Of a stretch of DNA of 17,793 nt, positions 1 through 7,368 are shown piece by piece. The notes beneath the pieces were generated by a model. The model was not told where the DNA came from. It saw nothing but the letters and a program-made list of their open reading frames with translations, and searched no databases. Numbering within the stretch: the first letter of the stretch is position 1; every line of letters begins with the position of its first letter. This DNA is from JBBQKG01 sp038326655 (GTDB lineage Bacteria; Actinomycetota; Thermoleophilia; Solirubrobacterales; JBBDJG01): assembly GCA_038326655.1 (NCBI GenBank), contig JBBQKG010000036.1, positions 1-17,793 on the forward strand, written 5' to 3'. The position numbers and the translations under genes were made by a program.

Positions 1-265
1 CGATGGGTGAGCACGAGCGACCGAAACCGAGCCTCACGGCCCGCGGCGAAACCTATCCTGTTCCCGTGTGCCCGGTGAGGCTCAACGCACCGCCGTCCTG
101 GACAACCGCGGAAAGTCTGGTCGCGCTCATGCTTTGCGCGACGAGCAGGCGCCTCGGCCAGCGCCCGCCACACGCTCGCTCCGGACGAGAAGCAGGAGGC
201 CGATCACTCTCGCTGGCTGCTCGATGGGGACCGGAACAAATCCGACCCCCTATCAACAGACCCGC
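1..265. other. gene-free segment with inverted repeats
   Basis: I see no credible gene here; the open frames that cross it have no recognisable protein signature. What is visible is a 9-bp perfect inverted repeat (GAGCCTCAC at 29-37, GTGAGGCTC at 75-83), a small hairpin (TCGCGC at 121-126 with GCGCGA at 136-141) and a two-part stem (CGAGCA 142-147 plus GCCAGCG 157-163, pairing with CGCTGGC 211-217 plus TGCTCG 218-223, with a 9-nt bulge at 148-156). These could belong to a structured RNA, to the 3' region of the minus-strand dehydrogenase transcript, or to nothing. Confidence 0.3.
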
Positions 266-1729
266 TCAGACCGTGAGCGCGCAGTACTTCGTCTCGAGGT
301 ACTCCTCGATGCCCTCGAAGCCGCCCTCGCGCCCGATGCCGGAGTGCTTCACGCCGCCGAAAGGCGCGGCCGGGTCGGACACCATGCCGCGGTTCAGGCC
401 GACCATGCCGTACTCGAGCGCCTCCATCACCCGGAAGGCACGCGCCATGTCGCTCGTGTACACGTAGGCGACCAGGCCGTACCGGGTGTCGTTGGCCCAG
501 CGGATCGCCTCCTGCTCGTCGGAGAAGCCCTTGATCGGCGCGACCGGACCGAAGATCTCCTCCTTGAGCAGCCGCGCGTCGTCGGGGACATCGGTCAGCA
601 CGGTGGGCTCGAAGAAGTACCCCCTGCCGTCCTTGCGATGGCCGCCGACGACCGGCTTCGCGCCCCGGCTCACCGCGTCCTCCACCAACTCCTCGACCTT
701 GCCGCGCTGCTCCTCGTTCACGAGCGGGCCGACCTGAACGCCGTCCTCGACACCCCGGCCGAGCTTGAGGCTGCCCATCCGCTCGGCCAGCCGCTCGGCG
801 AACTCGCCCGCGAGCGACTCGGCGACGTGGAAGCGGTTCGCGGCGGTGCACGCCTCGCCGATGTTGCGCATCTTCGCGACCATCGCGCCTTCGACGGCGG
901 CGTCGAGGTCGGCGTCGTCGAAGACCAGGAACGGCGCATTGCCGCCCAGCTCCATCGACACCCGCAGCACCTGCTTGGCGGACTGCTCGATCAGCTTCTG
1001 GCCCACCTCGGTCGAGCCCGTGAAGCTCACCTTGCGGAGGCGGAAGTCCTCGAGAATCGGCTTCGAGACGGAGCTCGAGCTGGAGCTGGTGAGGACGTTC
1101 AGGACGCCTCCGGGCAGGCCGGCCTCCTCGAGGATCTGCGTCAGCGCCAGCGCGCTCAACGGGGTCGCGCTCGCCGGCTTCAGGATCATCGTGCAACCGG
1201 CCGCGACCGCCGGGCCGATCTTGCGCGTCGCCATCGCTGCGGGAAAGTTCCAGGGCGTGATCAGGTAGGCAGGCCCGACCGGCTGCTTCATCACCAGCAC
1301 GCGACCCTGGCCGCTGGTCGCAACCTGGTAGCGGCCGCTCACGCGCACCGCCTGCTCCGAGAACCAGCGGAAGAACTCGGCCGCGTACTTCACCTCCGCC
1401 GCGGACTCCGAGAGGGACTTGCCCATCTCGAGCGTCATCACCAGCGCGAGGTCGTCCACGCGCTCGATCATCAGCTCGTAGGCGCGCCGGAGGATCTCGC
1501 CCCGCTCGCGCGGCGCCCGCGCGGCCCATTCCTCGCGATGCTCGTGCGCGGCGGCAAGCGCCGCGGTGGCCTGCGCGGGCCCCGCGTCGGCGACCTCGGC
1601 GATCGTGTCGCCGGTCGAGGGGTCCTCGACCGCGAGGGTCCCCTCGCTGCCGTCGACCCAGCTTCCGTCGATGTAGAGCCTCTTCGGGACGGCCTCGACC
1701 GCCGTCCGCTCACGATCCGGGCTCGTCAC
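266..1729 (-). CDS. gabD: NAD(P)-dependent succinate-semialdehyde dehydrogenase-type aldehyde dehydrogenase
   Basis: 487 residues, a normal length for the aldehyde dehydrogenase superfamily, which oxidises an aldehyde to the acid using NAD(P)+. The oxyanion Asn is in PWNFP (N161), FTGSTEVG (236-243) lies in the cofactor fold, the general base is in MELGG (E260), and the catalytic Cys is C294 in NIGEACTAANRF. That last motif has Glu where most relatives have Gln (GQxC); from memory this is common in actinobacterial succinate-semialdehyde dehydrogenases, which is why I prefer that substrate (last step of the GABA shunt). A run of six serines (215-220) lies in a loop before the FTGS motif. The start is GTG at 1727-1729; no clear ribosome binding site precedes it. 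It is divergent from the SpoIID gene. The family call is firm, the substrate less so. Confidence 0.88.
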   Translation of the reverse strand: MTSPDRERTAVEAVPKRLYIDGSWVDGSEGTLAVEDPSTGDTIAEVADAGPAQATAALAAAHEHREEWAARAPRERGEILRRAYELMIERVDDLALVMTLEMGKSLSESAAEVKYAAEFFRWFSEQAVRVSGRYQVATSGQGRVLVMKQPVGPAYLITPWNFPAAMATRKIGPAVAAGCTMILKPASATPLSALALTQILEEAGLPGGVLNVLTSSSSSSVSKPILEDFRLRKVSFTGSTEVGQKLIEQSAKQVLRVSMELGGNAPFLVFDDADLDAAVEGAMVAKMRNIGEACTAANRFHVAESLAGEFAERLAERMGSLKLGRGVEDGVQVGPLVNEEQRGKVEELVEDAVSRGAKPVVGGHRKDGRGYFFEPTVLTDVPDDARLLKEEIFGPVAPIKGFSDEQEAIRWANDTRYGLVAYVYTSDMARAFRVMEALEYGMVGLNRGMVSDPAAPFGGVKHSGIGREGGFEGIEEYLETKYCALTV

Positions 1730-1788
1730 AGCCGTTGCCGGGGGCTCAAGTCACGGGCGGGCATGTCGATGTCAATGTAGACCACCTG

Positions 1789-1800
1789 TGCCGGCCGGCA
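1789..1800. promoter_or_regulatory. 12-bp perfect palindrome in divergent intergenic region
   Basis: TGCCGGCCGGCA is a perfect palindrome in the 181-bp gap between two divergent genes. Its right half also belongs to an 8-bp inverted repeat (GTTGCCGG at 1734-1741, CCGGCAAC at 1795-1802). It could be an operator for either gene, but GC-rich palindromes also arise by chance in this base composition. Confidence 0.3.
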
Positions 1801-1910
1801 ACCCGGCGCATCCGGCCCAGGAGTCGCCAATAGTGGGCCCCGCTCGTCGAAGCTCGGTTTCTTGGGGAAACGAGCGCGACTTGGGCCACGCGGGCGCGTT
1901 CGAACCAGGG

Positions 1911-3287
1911 ATGAGACGAATCGCACTCACAATCGCCGCAGTCTTGATCGCGGCCGCCATGCTCAGCTCCACCGCGGGGGCGGCGACGCGCTGGTCGCTG
2001 CGCGGCGCCGGCTGGGGTCACGGGATCGGCATGAGCCAGTACGGAGCGTTCGGCTACGCCCAGCACGGCGCGGGCTACCGCGAGATCCTTCGGCACTACT
2101 ACGCGGGCACCTCGATCGCCAACCGCAACGGGGGCACCGTGCGAGTCCTGCTGGAACCCAATCAATCGGCCCTGACGTTCCGCGCCGCGGCCACCGCGGG
2201 CGGCCGCGGCCTGAACACCGATGCTCTCTACAAAGCCACGCGGGACGGATCGACGGTCGTCCTGAGAAGCGCGACCGGGCGCATGCTGAAGCGGGTCCCG
2301 GGTGTCCTGACGGTCACCGGCGGACCGCGCGTGCGGCTGCTCGGGACCGCCGCAAACGGCGTGCGGGACGGCATCTACCGCGGCACGATCGAGATCCGCA
2401 CCGCCGCCGGACCGGGTCTCAACGCGATCAACGCGCTCGACCTCGAAAGCTACGTGCGGGGCGTCGTGCCGAGCGAGAGCCCGTCCTCGTGGCCGGCCGC
2501 GGCGCTCCAGGCGCAGGCCGTCACCGCCCGGACCTACGCGATCACCACGAACGCGGGAGGGCGGAACTTCGAGCAGTACGCCGACACGCGCAGCCAGATG
2601 TACCGGGGCTATCTGAGCGAGACTCCGACCACGGCCGACGCCGTCTCGAGCACCCGCGGCGAAGTCGTCACCTACAACGGCGCGCCGGTCGTGACCTACT
2701 TCTTCTCGACCTCGGGCGGCTATACCGAGGACGTCGAGAACGTCTTCACGGGCGCCCCGCCGGAACCGTGGCTGCGAGGCGTCGAGGATCCCTACGACAA
2801 CTCCTCGCCCTACCACCGCTGGGGTCCCTACACCTACTCGACACGGACATTCGGGTCCAAGCTCAGGAACCTGGTCCGCGGCCGGTTCCGGGGCTTCGAG
2901 GTCTTGAAGCGCGGAGTGTCGCCGCGCGTGGTGCTGGCTCAGGTGGAGGGCTCGAGCGGCAGCGTGCGGGTGAGCGGCCCGGCATTGCGGGCACGGCTCG
3001 GACTGCGCGACACGTGGTTCTCGGTGCGCCGCGTGTCGAGCACGACCAGCAGCGGCCTCCAGGCCCGCACGGTGAGCGGCACGCGGCCCCTGGTCGCGAT
3101 CAGCGGCAGCGTCAGCGCCGGCAAGCAGCGGTTCGTCACGCTCCAGCGCAAGGCGGGCGGGAAGTGGCAGCAGGTCCTCGAGGTACCGCTCGAGCGCGAC
3201 CGGTACCTGATCCACGTCGGCAAGGCGGGCGTTTACCGGGTGCTCGCCGGGTGGGCACCCGGACCCGAGCTTCGAATCGCGCCCTAG
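1911..3287 (+). CDS. secreted SpoIID/LytB-domain protein
   Basis: 458 residues from the ATG at 1911. I chose this start because it opens a classic signal peptide (MRRIALTIAAVL, cleavage likely after AGA at about residue 24); the open frame upstream lacks such a sequence. The mature start has GAGWGHGIGMSQYGA, typical of the SpoIID/LytB family. The family core ESYVRGVVPSE...LQAQAVTARTYA (about 181-205) contains E189, which aligns with the catalytic Glu of Bacillus SpoIID, a lytic transglycosylase acting on peptidoglycan. FFSTSGGYTEDVE follows at about 265-277, and a beta-rich C-terminal region of about 100 residues ends the protein. No sporulation genes are nearby, so a role in cell-wall remodelling is more likely than engulfment. 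The stop lies 6 bp from the stop of the convergent ychF gene. AGGG abuts the start codon with no spacer. Confidence 0.9.
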   Translation: MRRIALTIAAVLIAAAMLSSTAGAATRWSLRGAGWGHGIGMSQYGAFGYAQHGAGYREILRHYYAGTSIANRNGGTVRVLLEPNQSALTFRAAATAGGRGLNTDALYKATRDGSTVVLRSATGRMLKRVPGVLTVTGGPRVRLLGTAANGVRDGIYRGTIEIRTAAGPGLNAINALDLESYVRGVVPSESPSSWPAAALQAQAVTARTYAITTNAGGRNFEQYADTRSQMYRGYLSETPTTADAVSSTRGEVVTYNGAPVVTYFFSTSGGYTEDVENVFTGAPPEPWLRGVEDPYDNSSPYHRWGPYTYSTRTFGSKLRNLVRGRFRGFEVLKRGVSPRVVLAQVEGSSGSVRVSGPALRARLGLRDTWFSVRRVSSTTSSGLQARTVSGTRPLVAISGSVSAGKQRFVTLQRKAGGKWQQVLEVPLERDRYLIHVGKAGVYRVLAGWAPGPELRIAP

Positions 3288-3293
3288 CGGCGC

Positions 3294-4316
3294 TCACCCG
3301 GTGAACTTGATCGTCAGCACGTCGCCGTCGGCGACCACGTAGTCGCGGCCCTCCGTGCGCAGCAGCGCGCGCTCGCGGGCGTACGCGAACGAGCCCGCCT
3401 CGACCAGGTCCTTCCAGCCGCACACCTCGGCGCGCACGAAGCCGCGCTCCATGTCGGTGTGGACGCGACCGGCCGCCTCGGGCGCGGTCGCGCCGCGCCG
3501 CAGGCTGCGGGCGCGGACTTCGGTCCCGCCCACGGCCGTGAAGAACGTGATCAGGCCGAGTCGCTCGTAGGCCGCCCGGACCACCGCGTCGAGCGCGTCA
3601 CGCTCGAGCCCCAGCTCGGTCCGCATCGCGGCGGCCTCGGAGGGCTCCAGCTCCGAAAGCTCCGCCTCGTCGCGTGCACAGACGGCCACGGCGCCGCGCG
3701 CCGCAAGCGCTTCCGGAAGCTCGGCGCCCTCGCCCGTGTTCGCGACCACGAGCGCCGGCTTGGAGGTGAGCAGCTCAGCGTCGGGCGGCGCTGGGCGCCC
3801 CTCCTGCAGGCCCGCGACGATCGAACGCCAGCGCTCGGCCTCCCGAACGGCCGTCTTGTCGTTACTGCGGGCTGCCTTCTCGGCGCCTTCGAGGCGGCGC
3901 TCGGCGCTGTCGAGGTCGGCCAGCAGCAGCTCCGCCCCGACCGCCTCGAGGTCGGCGAGCGGATCGCTTTCGCCATCGGGATGCGCGACCTGAGGGTTGT
4001 CGAATGCGCGGACCACGTGCAGCACCGTGTCGACGTCGCGGATGTGGCCGAGAAACCGGTTGCCGAGCCCCTCGCCCTTGTGCGCACCGCGGACGAGGCC
4101 CGCGATGTCGACGAACTCGATCTGCTCCGGCAGCCGCCGTTCAATCCCGAGCGCCTCGCCGATCCGCTCCAGCCGCGCGTCCGGAACGGGGACGATCGCG
4201 ACGTTCGGGTCCACGGTCGTGAAGGGATACTCGGCCGCCTGCGCGCCCGCCCGCGTCAGCGCGTTGAAGAGCGTGGACTTGCCGGCGTTCGGAAGCCCGA
4301 CGATGCCGACCTTCAT
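3294..4316 (-). CDS. ychF: redox-responsive/ribosome-associated ATPase-GTPase YchF (Obg family)
   Basis: 340 residues from ATG at 4316; the frame extends upstream, but this Met begins the canonical MKVGIVGLPNAGKST. The P-loop is residues 7-15, the switch PFTT is at 31-34, and the G3 motif is DIAG (70-73). The fourth motif is NTGE (193-196), the NxxE form that replaces NKxD in YchF and explains its preference for ATP in studied members. A helical insert (about 125-175) and a C-terminal TGS domain (about 257-340, ending DGDVLTIKF) complete the family layout; relatives are usually slightly longer. The family binds ribosomes and affects stress responses. A GAGGCGG sequence lies about 10 nt upstream of the start. 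It is the last gene of the minus-strand string, 37 bp after the methyltransferase. Confidence 0.95.
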   Translation of the reverse strand: MKVGIVGLPNAGKSTLFNALTRAGAQAAEYPFTTVDPNVAIVPVPDARLERIGEALGIERRLPEQIEFVDIAGLVRGAHKGEGLGNRFLGHIRDVDTVLHVVRAFDNPQVAHPDGESDPLADLEAVGAELLLADLDSAERRLEGAEKAARSNDKTAVREAERWRSIVAGLQEGRPAPPDAELLTSKPALVVANTGEGAELPEALAARGAVAVCARDEAELSELEPSEAAAMRTELGLERDALDAVVRAAYERLGLITFFTAVGGTEVRARSLRRGATAPEAAGRVHTDMERGFVRAEVCGWKDLVEAGSFAYARERALLRTEGRDYVVADGDVLTIKFTG

Positions 4317-4353
4317 CGCAGTCGAGCCGCCTCGGCGGGCCCGATCGCCGCGC

Positions 4354-4962
4354 TCACTTCCGGAAACGCTCGAAGAACCCAAGCGGGTTTCCGACCCGCC
4401 GATCGAACTGCAGGCCTGCGCCGGCCGCCCGTTTCCGGAGCTTGCCCGAGGTGACCATGTGCGGGTCGCCGAAAAGCTCCCCGACGACGAGCCGGCCGCC
4501 CGGCTTCAGCACGCGCGCGACCTCCCTCAACGCGGCATCCTGGTCCGGGATCTCGCCGAGCACGGTGGTCAGCACGGCTGCGTCGAAGCTGTCGCGCGGA
4601 TACGGCAGTGCCTGGGCGTCTCCGCGCGTGGGATGAACGTTCGTCACCTGGCGGCTGACCGCCTCCCGCATCACGTGATCGAGCATCTCCTGCTGGATGT
4701 CGAAGATCTCGACCGAGCCCTCGCCGAGCCGGCCGGCCAGATCGAACGTGTAGTAGCCCGTCCCCGGCCCGATCTCGAGCACGCGCTCGCCGAGCTGCGG
4801 CTCGAGCGCCTCGAGCAGCCGCTTACGGGTGATGAACGGGTGTGGCGCCTCGACCCAGAAGCGCTGTCCGTACGGGCACGCCGACGGGTTCTTTCGCCAC
4901 CACAGCGCCGCCGCGAGCGTGCCCAGCGCCGCAAGTCCGAGGATGCCGCGCAGCCTGCCCAT
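4354..4962 (-). CDS. membrane-anchored class I SAM-dependent methyltransferase
   Basis: 202 residues. The N-terminus has one hydrophobic helix (about 5-22, GILGLAALGTLAAALWW) that probably anchors it to the membrane. The Rossmann methyltransferase core starts with motif I VLEIGPGTGYY (61-71), an acidic ribose-binding residue in EIFDIQ (D88), GDAQALPY (114-121), and motif post-II/III DSFDAAVLTTVLGEIPD followed by VLKPGGRLVVGE. This resembles UbiE/COQ5-like enzymes, but the methyl acceptor cannot be read from sequence. The ATG at 4960-4962 lies 10 bp after the stop of the 76-residue gene, and ychF follows after 37 bp, so it is probably co-transcribed. Confidence 0.85.
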   Translation of the reverse strand: MGRLRGILGLAALGTLAAALWWRKNPSACPYGQRFWVEAPHPFITRKRLLEALEPQLGERVLEIGPGTGYYTFDLAGRLGEGSVEIFDIQQEMLDHVMREAVSRQVTNVHPTRGDAQALPYPRDSFDAAVLTTVLGEIPDQDAALREVARVLKPGGRLVVGELFGDPHMVTSGKLRKRAAGAGLQFDRRVGNPLGFFERFRK

Positions 4963-4972
4963 CGAGGCCGCG

Positions 4973-5203
4973 TTACAGCCCGGAGAACCCGACGCGGTGG
5001 TCGCCGGTGTCCAGCCTGATGAACACGATCGAGCCCGCGTTGAGCGAGACCGGGCCGTCGGCGGACTCGATCTCCGTCCAACCGCTTCCGCGCTGGACTT
5101 CCTTGCGGAGGCCGTCGTAGGCCTTCTGCGTGAGACGGAGCGCGATCGCCTGGCCGCCGGAAAAGCCGACCTCGACCCGGCGCGGTTCGTCGTCCCTGGC
5201 CAT
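4973..5203 (-). CDS. small conserved-looking protein of unknown function (76 aa)
   Basis: I do not recognise a named family. The 76-residue protein has alternating beta-like segments (RRVEVGFSGGQAIALRL, SLNAGSIVFIRL) around a short helix (TQKAYDGLRKEV), suggesting a small single domain; there is no signal peptide, membrane segment or Cys/His metal site. The start ATG (5201-5203) overlaps the TGA of the epimerase gene by one base (TGATG), a typical arrangement for translational coupling, and it ends 10 bp before the methyltransferase. That tight packing is the main evidence that it is real. The larger frame extending upstream is only the antisense-rich background of a GC-rich genome. Confidence 0.75.
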   Translation of the reverse strand: MARDDEPRRVEVGFSGGQAIALRLTQKAYDGLRKEVQRGSGWTEIESADGPVSLNAGSIVFIRLDTGDHRVGFSGL

Positions 5204-5619
5204 CACGGGTGCACTCCCTCCGCCGGTTGGACGAGCTCCGTCAGGACTCCGGCGGTGGACGCCGGATGCAGGAATGCGACGCGGCTGTCGCGGATCCCGC
5301 GGCGCGGCTCTTCGTCGATCAGGCGAAGCCCACGTGCCCGGCACTGCTCGAGCGCGTCGGTGACGTCCGCGCACCGGTAGGCGGTGTGATGAAGGCCCGG
5401 CCCCCGCTTCGCGATGAAGCGCCCGACAGGTGTGTCGGCGCCGAGCGGGCGGAGCAACTCGACATGCGACTCGCCCACCCCGAGGAGCGCCGCTTCGACG
5501 CCCTGCTCGGTCACGGTCTCGCGGTGCTGCAGAGGCATTCCGAGACCCTCTGCGTAAAGCTCGATCGCGGCGTCGAGATCCTCGACGGCGACACCGACAT
5601 GGTCGACTGCCTCGAACAT
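5203..5619 (-). CDS. mce: methylmalonyl-CoA epimerase-like VOC protein
   Basis: 138 residues, the usual size. Two beta-alpha-beta-beta-beta modules of the vicinal oxygen chelate fold are visible: FEAVDHVGVAVEDLDAAIELY near the start and GLHHTAYRCADVTDAL in the middle. Likely metal ligands are H7 (DHVGVAV), H78 (LHHTAY) and E128 (GVLTELVQP), with E54 in HVELLRPL near the position of the fourth ligand. Methylmalonyl-CoA epimerase interconverts (S)- and (R)-methylmalonyl-CoA in propionate and branched-chain metabolism; no mutase or propionyl-CoA carboxylase gene is in the window, so the exact substrate is inferred. It starts 11 bp after the ftsH stop and overlaps the next gene by one base. No ribosome binding site is obvious. 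Confidence 0.82.
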   Translation of the reverse strand: MFEAVDHVGVAVEDLDAAIELYAEGLGMPLQHRETVTEQGVEAALLGVGESHVELLRPLGADTPVGRFIAKRGPGLHHTAYRCADVTDALEQCRARGLRLIDEEPRRGIRDSRVAFLHPASTAGVLTELVQPAEGVHP

Positions 5620-5630
5620 GGCGAGGCAGT

Positions 5631-7280
5631 CTAGTGGGTGGCTGCTTCGGGCTCCCGGTGGGGCGGCGGAGGAACGCTGCCCTTCGGCATAGGCGGCGCG
5701 ATGCTGCCGTTCGGCACGTCACCGCTGGTCTCGCTGCCCTCAGCGGCCACCTCGGGCTCGGGCTTGGTGTCGGGCACTGGATCGGGCTCCGGGTCGGGCT
5801 CGTTAGCCTCGGGCGCCTCATCGGGCGCGTCCCCCTGGGCGATCAGCGCCTCGATCTCCTTCCGCTCGAGCGATTCATGGGAGAGCAGAGCCTCGGCGAG
5901 ACGGTCAAGCAGCGCACGGTTATCGATGATCAGCATGCGTGCTTCGAACATCGCCTCGTCGACGAGGCCCTGCTGCTCCTGGTCCCGGCGATGCAGCGTC
6001 GCCTCTGAGGTCGACGCCTCGCTGCCGGATCCGCTTGAAAGGAACAGCTGGCTTCCCATTCCGTACTCCTCGATCATCGCGCGGCTCGTCGTGACGACGC
6101 GCTTGAGATCGTCGGCGGCACCCGTGGTCGTGCGCTCGAACACGACCTGCTCGGTGACGTAGCCTCCGAGGAGCATCTTGAGGTAGTCGAGCAGGTCCGG
6201 CTTGGACATCAGGTACCGGTCCTCCTCGGGAAAGTTGATCGTGTAGCCGAGCGCCTGTCCGCGGGGCACGATCGAGATCTTGTGCACCTTCGGCACCGAC
6301 GGGAGCAGTTCGGATACAAGCGCGTGACCGGCCTCGTGATAGGCCAGCACCCGCTTCTCCGACTGCTTGATCACGCGGCGCGTCTGGAGGCCGGCAACCA
6401 CGCGCTCGAGCGCGTTGTCGAAGTCCGCCGCCGTGATCGTGGACTGGTGCTCACGGCCGGCGAAGATCGCCGCTTCGTTGCAGAGGTTTGCGAGGTCCGC
6501 GCCGGTGAGCCCGGACGTCCGTCGCGCGACCAGCTCGAGATCCACGTCTTCCACCGGCTTGTTACGCGTGTGGATCTTGAGGATCTGCTCGCGGCCGCGA
6601 AGGTCGGGCGGCGAAACCAGGATTTGGCGGTCGAAGCGGCCGGGCCGCAGCAACGCCGGGTCGAGCCCGTCGATCCGGTTCGACGCCGCGATCACGATCA
6701 GGTCGCCGCGGTCGGCGAACCCGTCCATCTCGACCAGCAGCTGGTTGAGCGTCTGGTCCTTCTCGCGGGAGAGGTCGAAGCCGCGCTTCAGGCCGACCGC
6801 GTCGAGCTCGTCGATGAAGATGATCGCCGGACGGTGCTTCTTCGCGATCTCGAAGAGACGGCGGATCCGGGCGGCGCCCAGGCCGGCGAACATCTCCACG
6901 AACGCGCTCGCCGACTGGCTGAAGAACTGTGCTCCGGACTCGCGGGCGACCGCCCTCGCAAGCAGGGTCTTGCCGGTGCCGGGGGGCCCGTGGAGGAGGA
7001 TGCCCTTCGGCACCGTCGCACCGAGCTTCTTGAAGCGCTCAGGCTTCCGCAGGAACTCGACGACCTCGCGCAGCTCGTGCTTGGCCTCTTCGCAACCGGC
7101 GACGTCGGCCCACTCGATCACGCCTGCGGCCTCCGGCTTCACCTGCTGCGGCTTGGTCCGCGGCATCATCTTGAGGGTCCGCCAGACGAGGTACACCAGC
7201 GCAACCATCAGAAGGATCGGCAACCAGGTCAGAGACCAGGTCTCGATCTTGTCCATCAAGGTAAATGCGAACGGGAACAT
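5631..7280 (-). CDS. ftsH: FtsH-type membrane AAA+ zinc metalloprotease with a single N-terminal TM helix
   Basis: 549 residues. FtsH degrades membrane and soluble proteins with ATP. Visible are one hydrophobic helix (about 16-33), Walker A GPPGTGKT (98-105), Walker B IIFIDE (153-158), the second region of homology ending RPGRFDRQ (212-219), the zinc site HEAGH (315-319) and the third ligand, probably D391 in TTGAADDL. The pore loop reads MFAGLG (130-135), with Ala where most FtsH have Val in the FVG motif. Unlike standard FtsH there is no second TM helix and no roughly 70-residue external domain; the AAA module starts right after the first helix. The C-terminus (about 484-549) is a proline- and acid-rich tail. 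The ATG at 7280 follows a G-rich stretch; an in-frame ATG at 7256 is an alternative. It may have its own promoter. Confidence 0.92.
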   Translation of the reverse strand: MFPFAFTLMDKIETWSLTWLPILLMVALVYLVWRTLKMMPRTKPQQVKPEAAGVIEWADVAGCEEAKHELREVVEFLRKPERFKKLGATVPKGILLHGPPGTGKTLLARAVARESGAQFFSQSASAFVEMFAGLGAARIRRLFEIAKKHRPAIIFIDELDAVGLKRGFDLSREKDQTLNQLLVEMDGFADRGDLIVIAASNRIDGLDPALLRPGRFDRQILVSPPDLRGREQILKIHTRNKPVEDVDLELVARRTSGLTGADLANLCNEAAIFAGREHQSTITAADFDNALERVVAGLQTRRVIKQSEKRVLAYHEAGHALVSELLPSVPKVHKISIVPRGQALGYTINFPEEDRYLMSKPDLLDYLKMLLGGYVTEQVVFERTTTGAADDLKRVVTTSRAMIEEYGMGSQLFLSSGSGSEASTSEATLHRRDQEQQGLVDEAMFEARMLIIDNRALLDRLAEALLSHESLERKEIEALIAQGDAPDEAPEANEPDPEPDPVPDTKPEPEVAAEGSETSGDVPNGSIAPPMPKGSVPPPPHREPEAATH

Positions 7281-7306
7281 CCGTGCCCCCCGCCCGTGTC
7301 AGGGCA

Positions 7307-7335
7307 GTCGAACCAACGAGGACCGTTGAACCAAC
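7307..7335 (-). promoter_or_regulatory. direct repeat in ftsH leader, possible operator/promoter
   Basis: On the minus strand two near-identical 11-mers, GTTGGTTCAAC (7335-7325) and GTTGGTTCGAC (7317-7307), lie 18 bp apart. The first is itself a palindrome (GTTG-GTT-CAAC). A TATGTT hexamer (7338-7333), resembling a -10 box, overlaps the first copy. I see no convincing -35 box. The region lies in the 88-bp gap between the nicotinate phosphoribosyltransferase stop and the ftsH start. Confidence 0.4.
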
Positions 7336-7368
7336 ATAGCCTCGACCGACCCCCAATGCACCTCTGAT

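Noticed and set aside
109..150. RNase P RNA-like start (GGAAAGTCTGG followed by GAGCAGG)
   Set aside because: Only short pieces of the conserved core appear. The matching 3' core motif (ACAGAA-type) is missing and the spacing is wrong.
215..1090. Duplication relationship between the two aldehyde dehydrogenases
   Set aside because: They share only superfamily motifs, and their Cys motifs differ (GEAC versus GQTC). They are different subfamilies, not a local duplication.
1770..1775. TTGACA on the minus strand upstream of gabD as a -35 box
   Set aside because: No -10-like hexamer is found at 16-18 nt from it (GACTTG is the best), so a promoter is not supported.
68..1780. Very long plus-strand open frame opposite the first dehydrogenase
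   Set aside because: It is antisense to a protein with all catalytic motifs and is rich in Arg, Ala, Leu and His, as expected from the reverse of GC-rich codons. The same holds for long antisense frames opposite ychF, pncB, DUF1385, the SpoIID gene, the RTX gene and the transposase.
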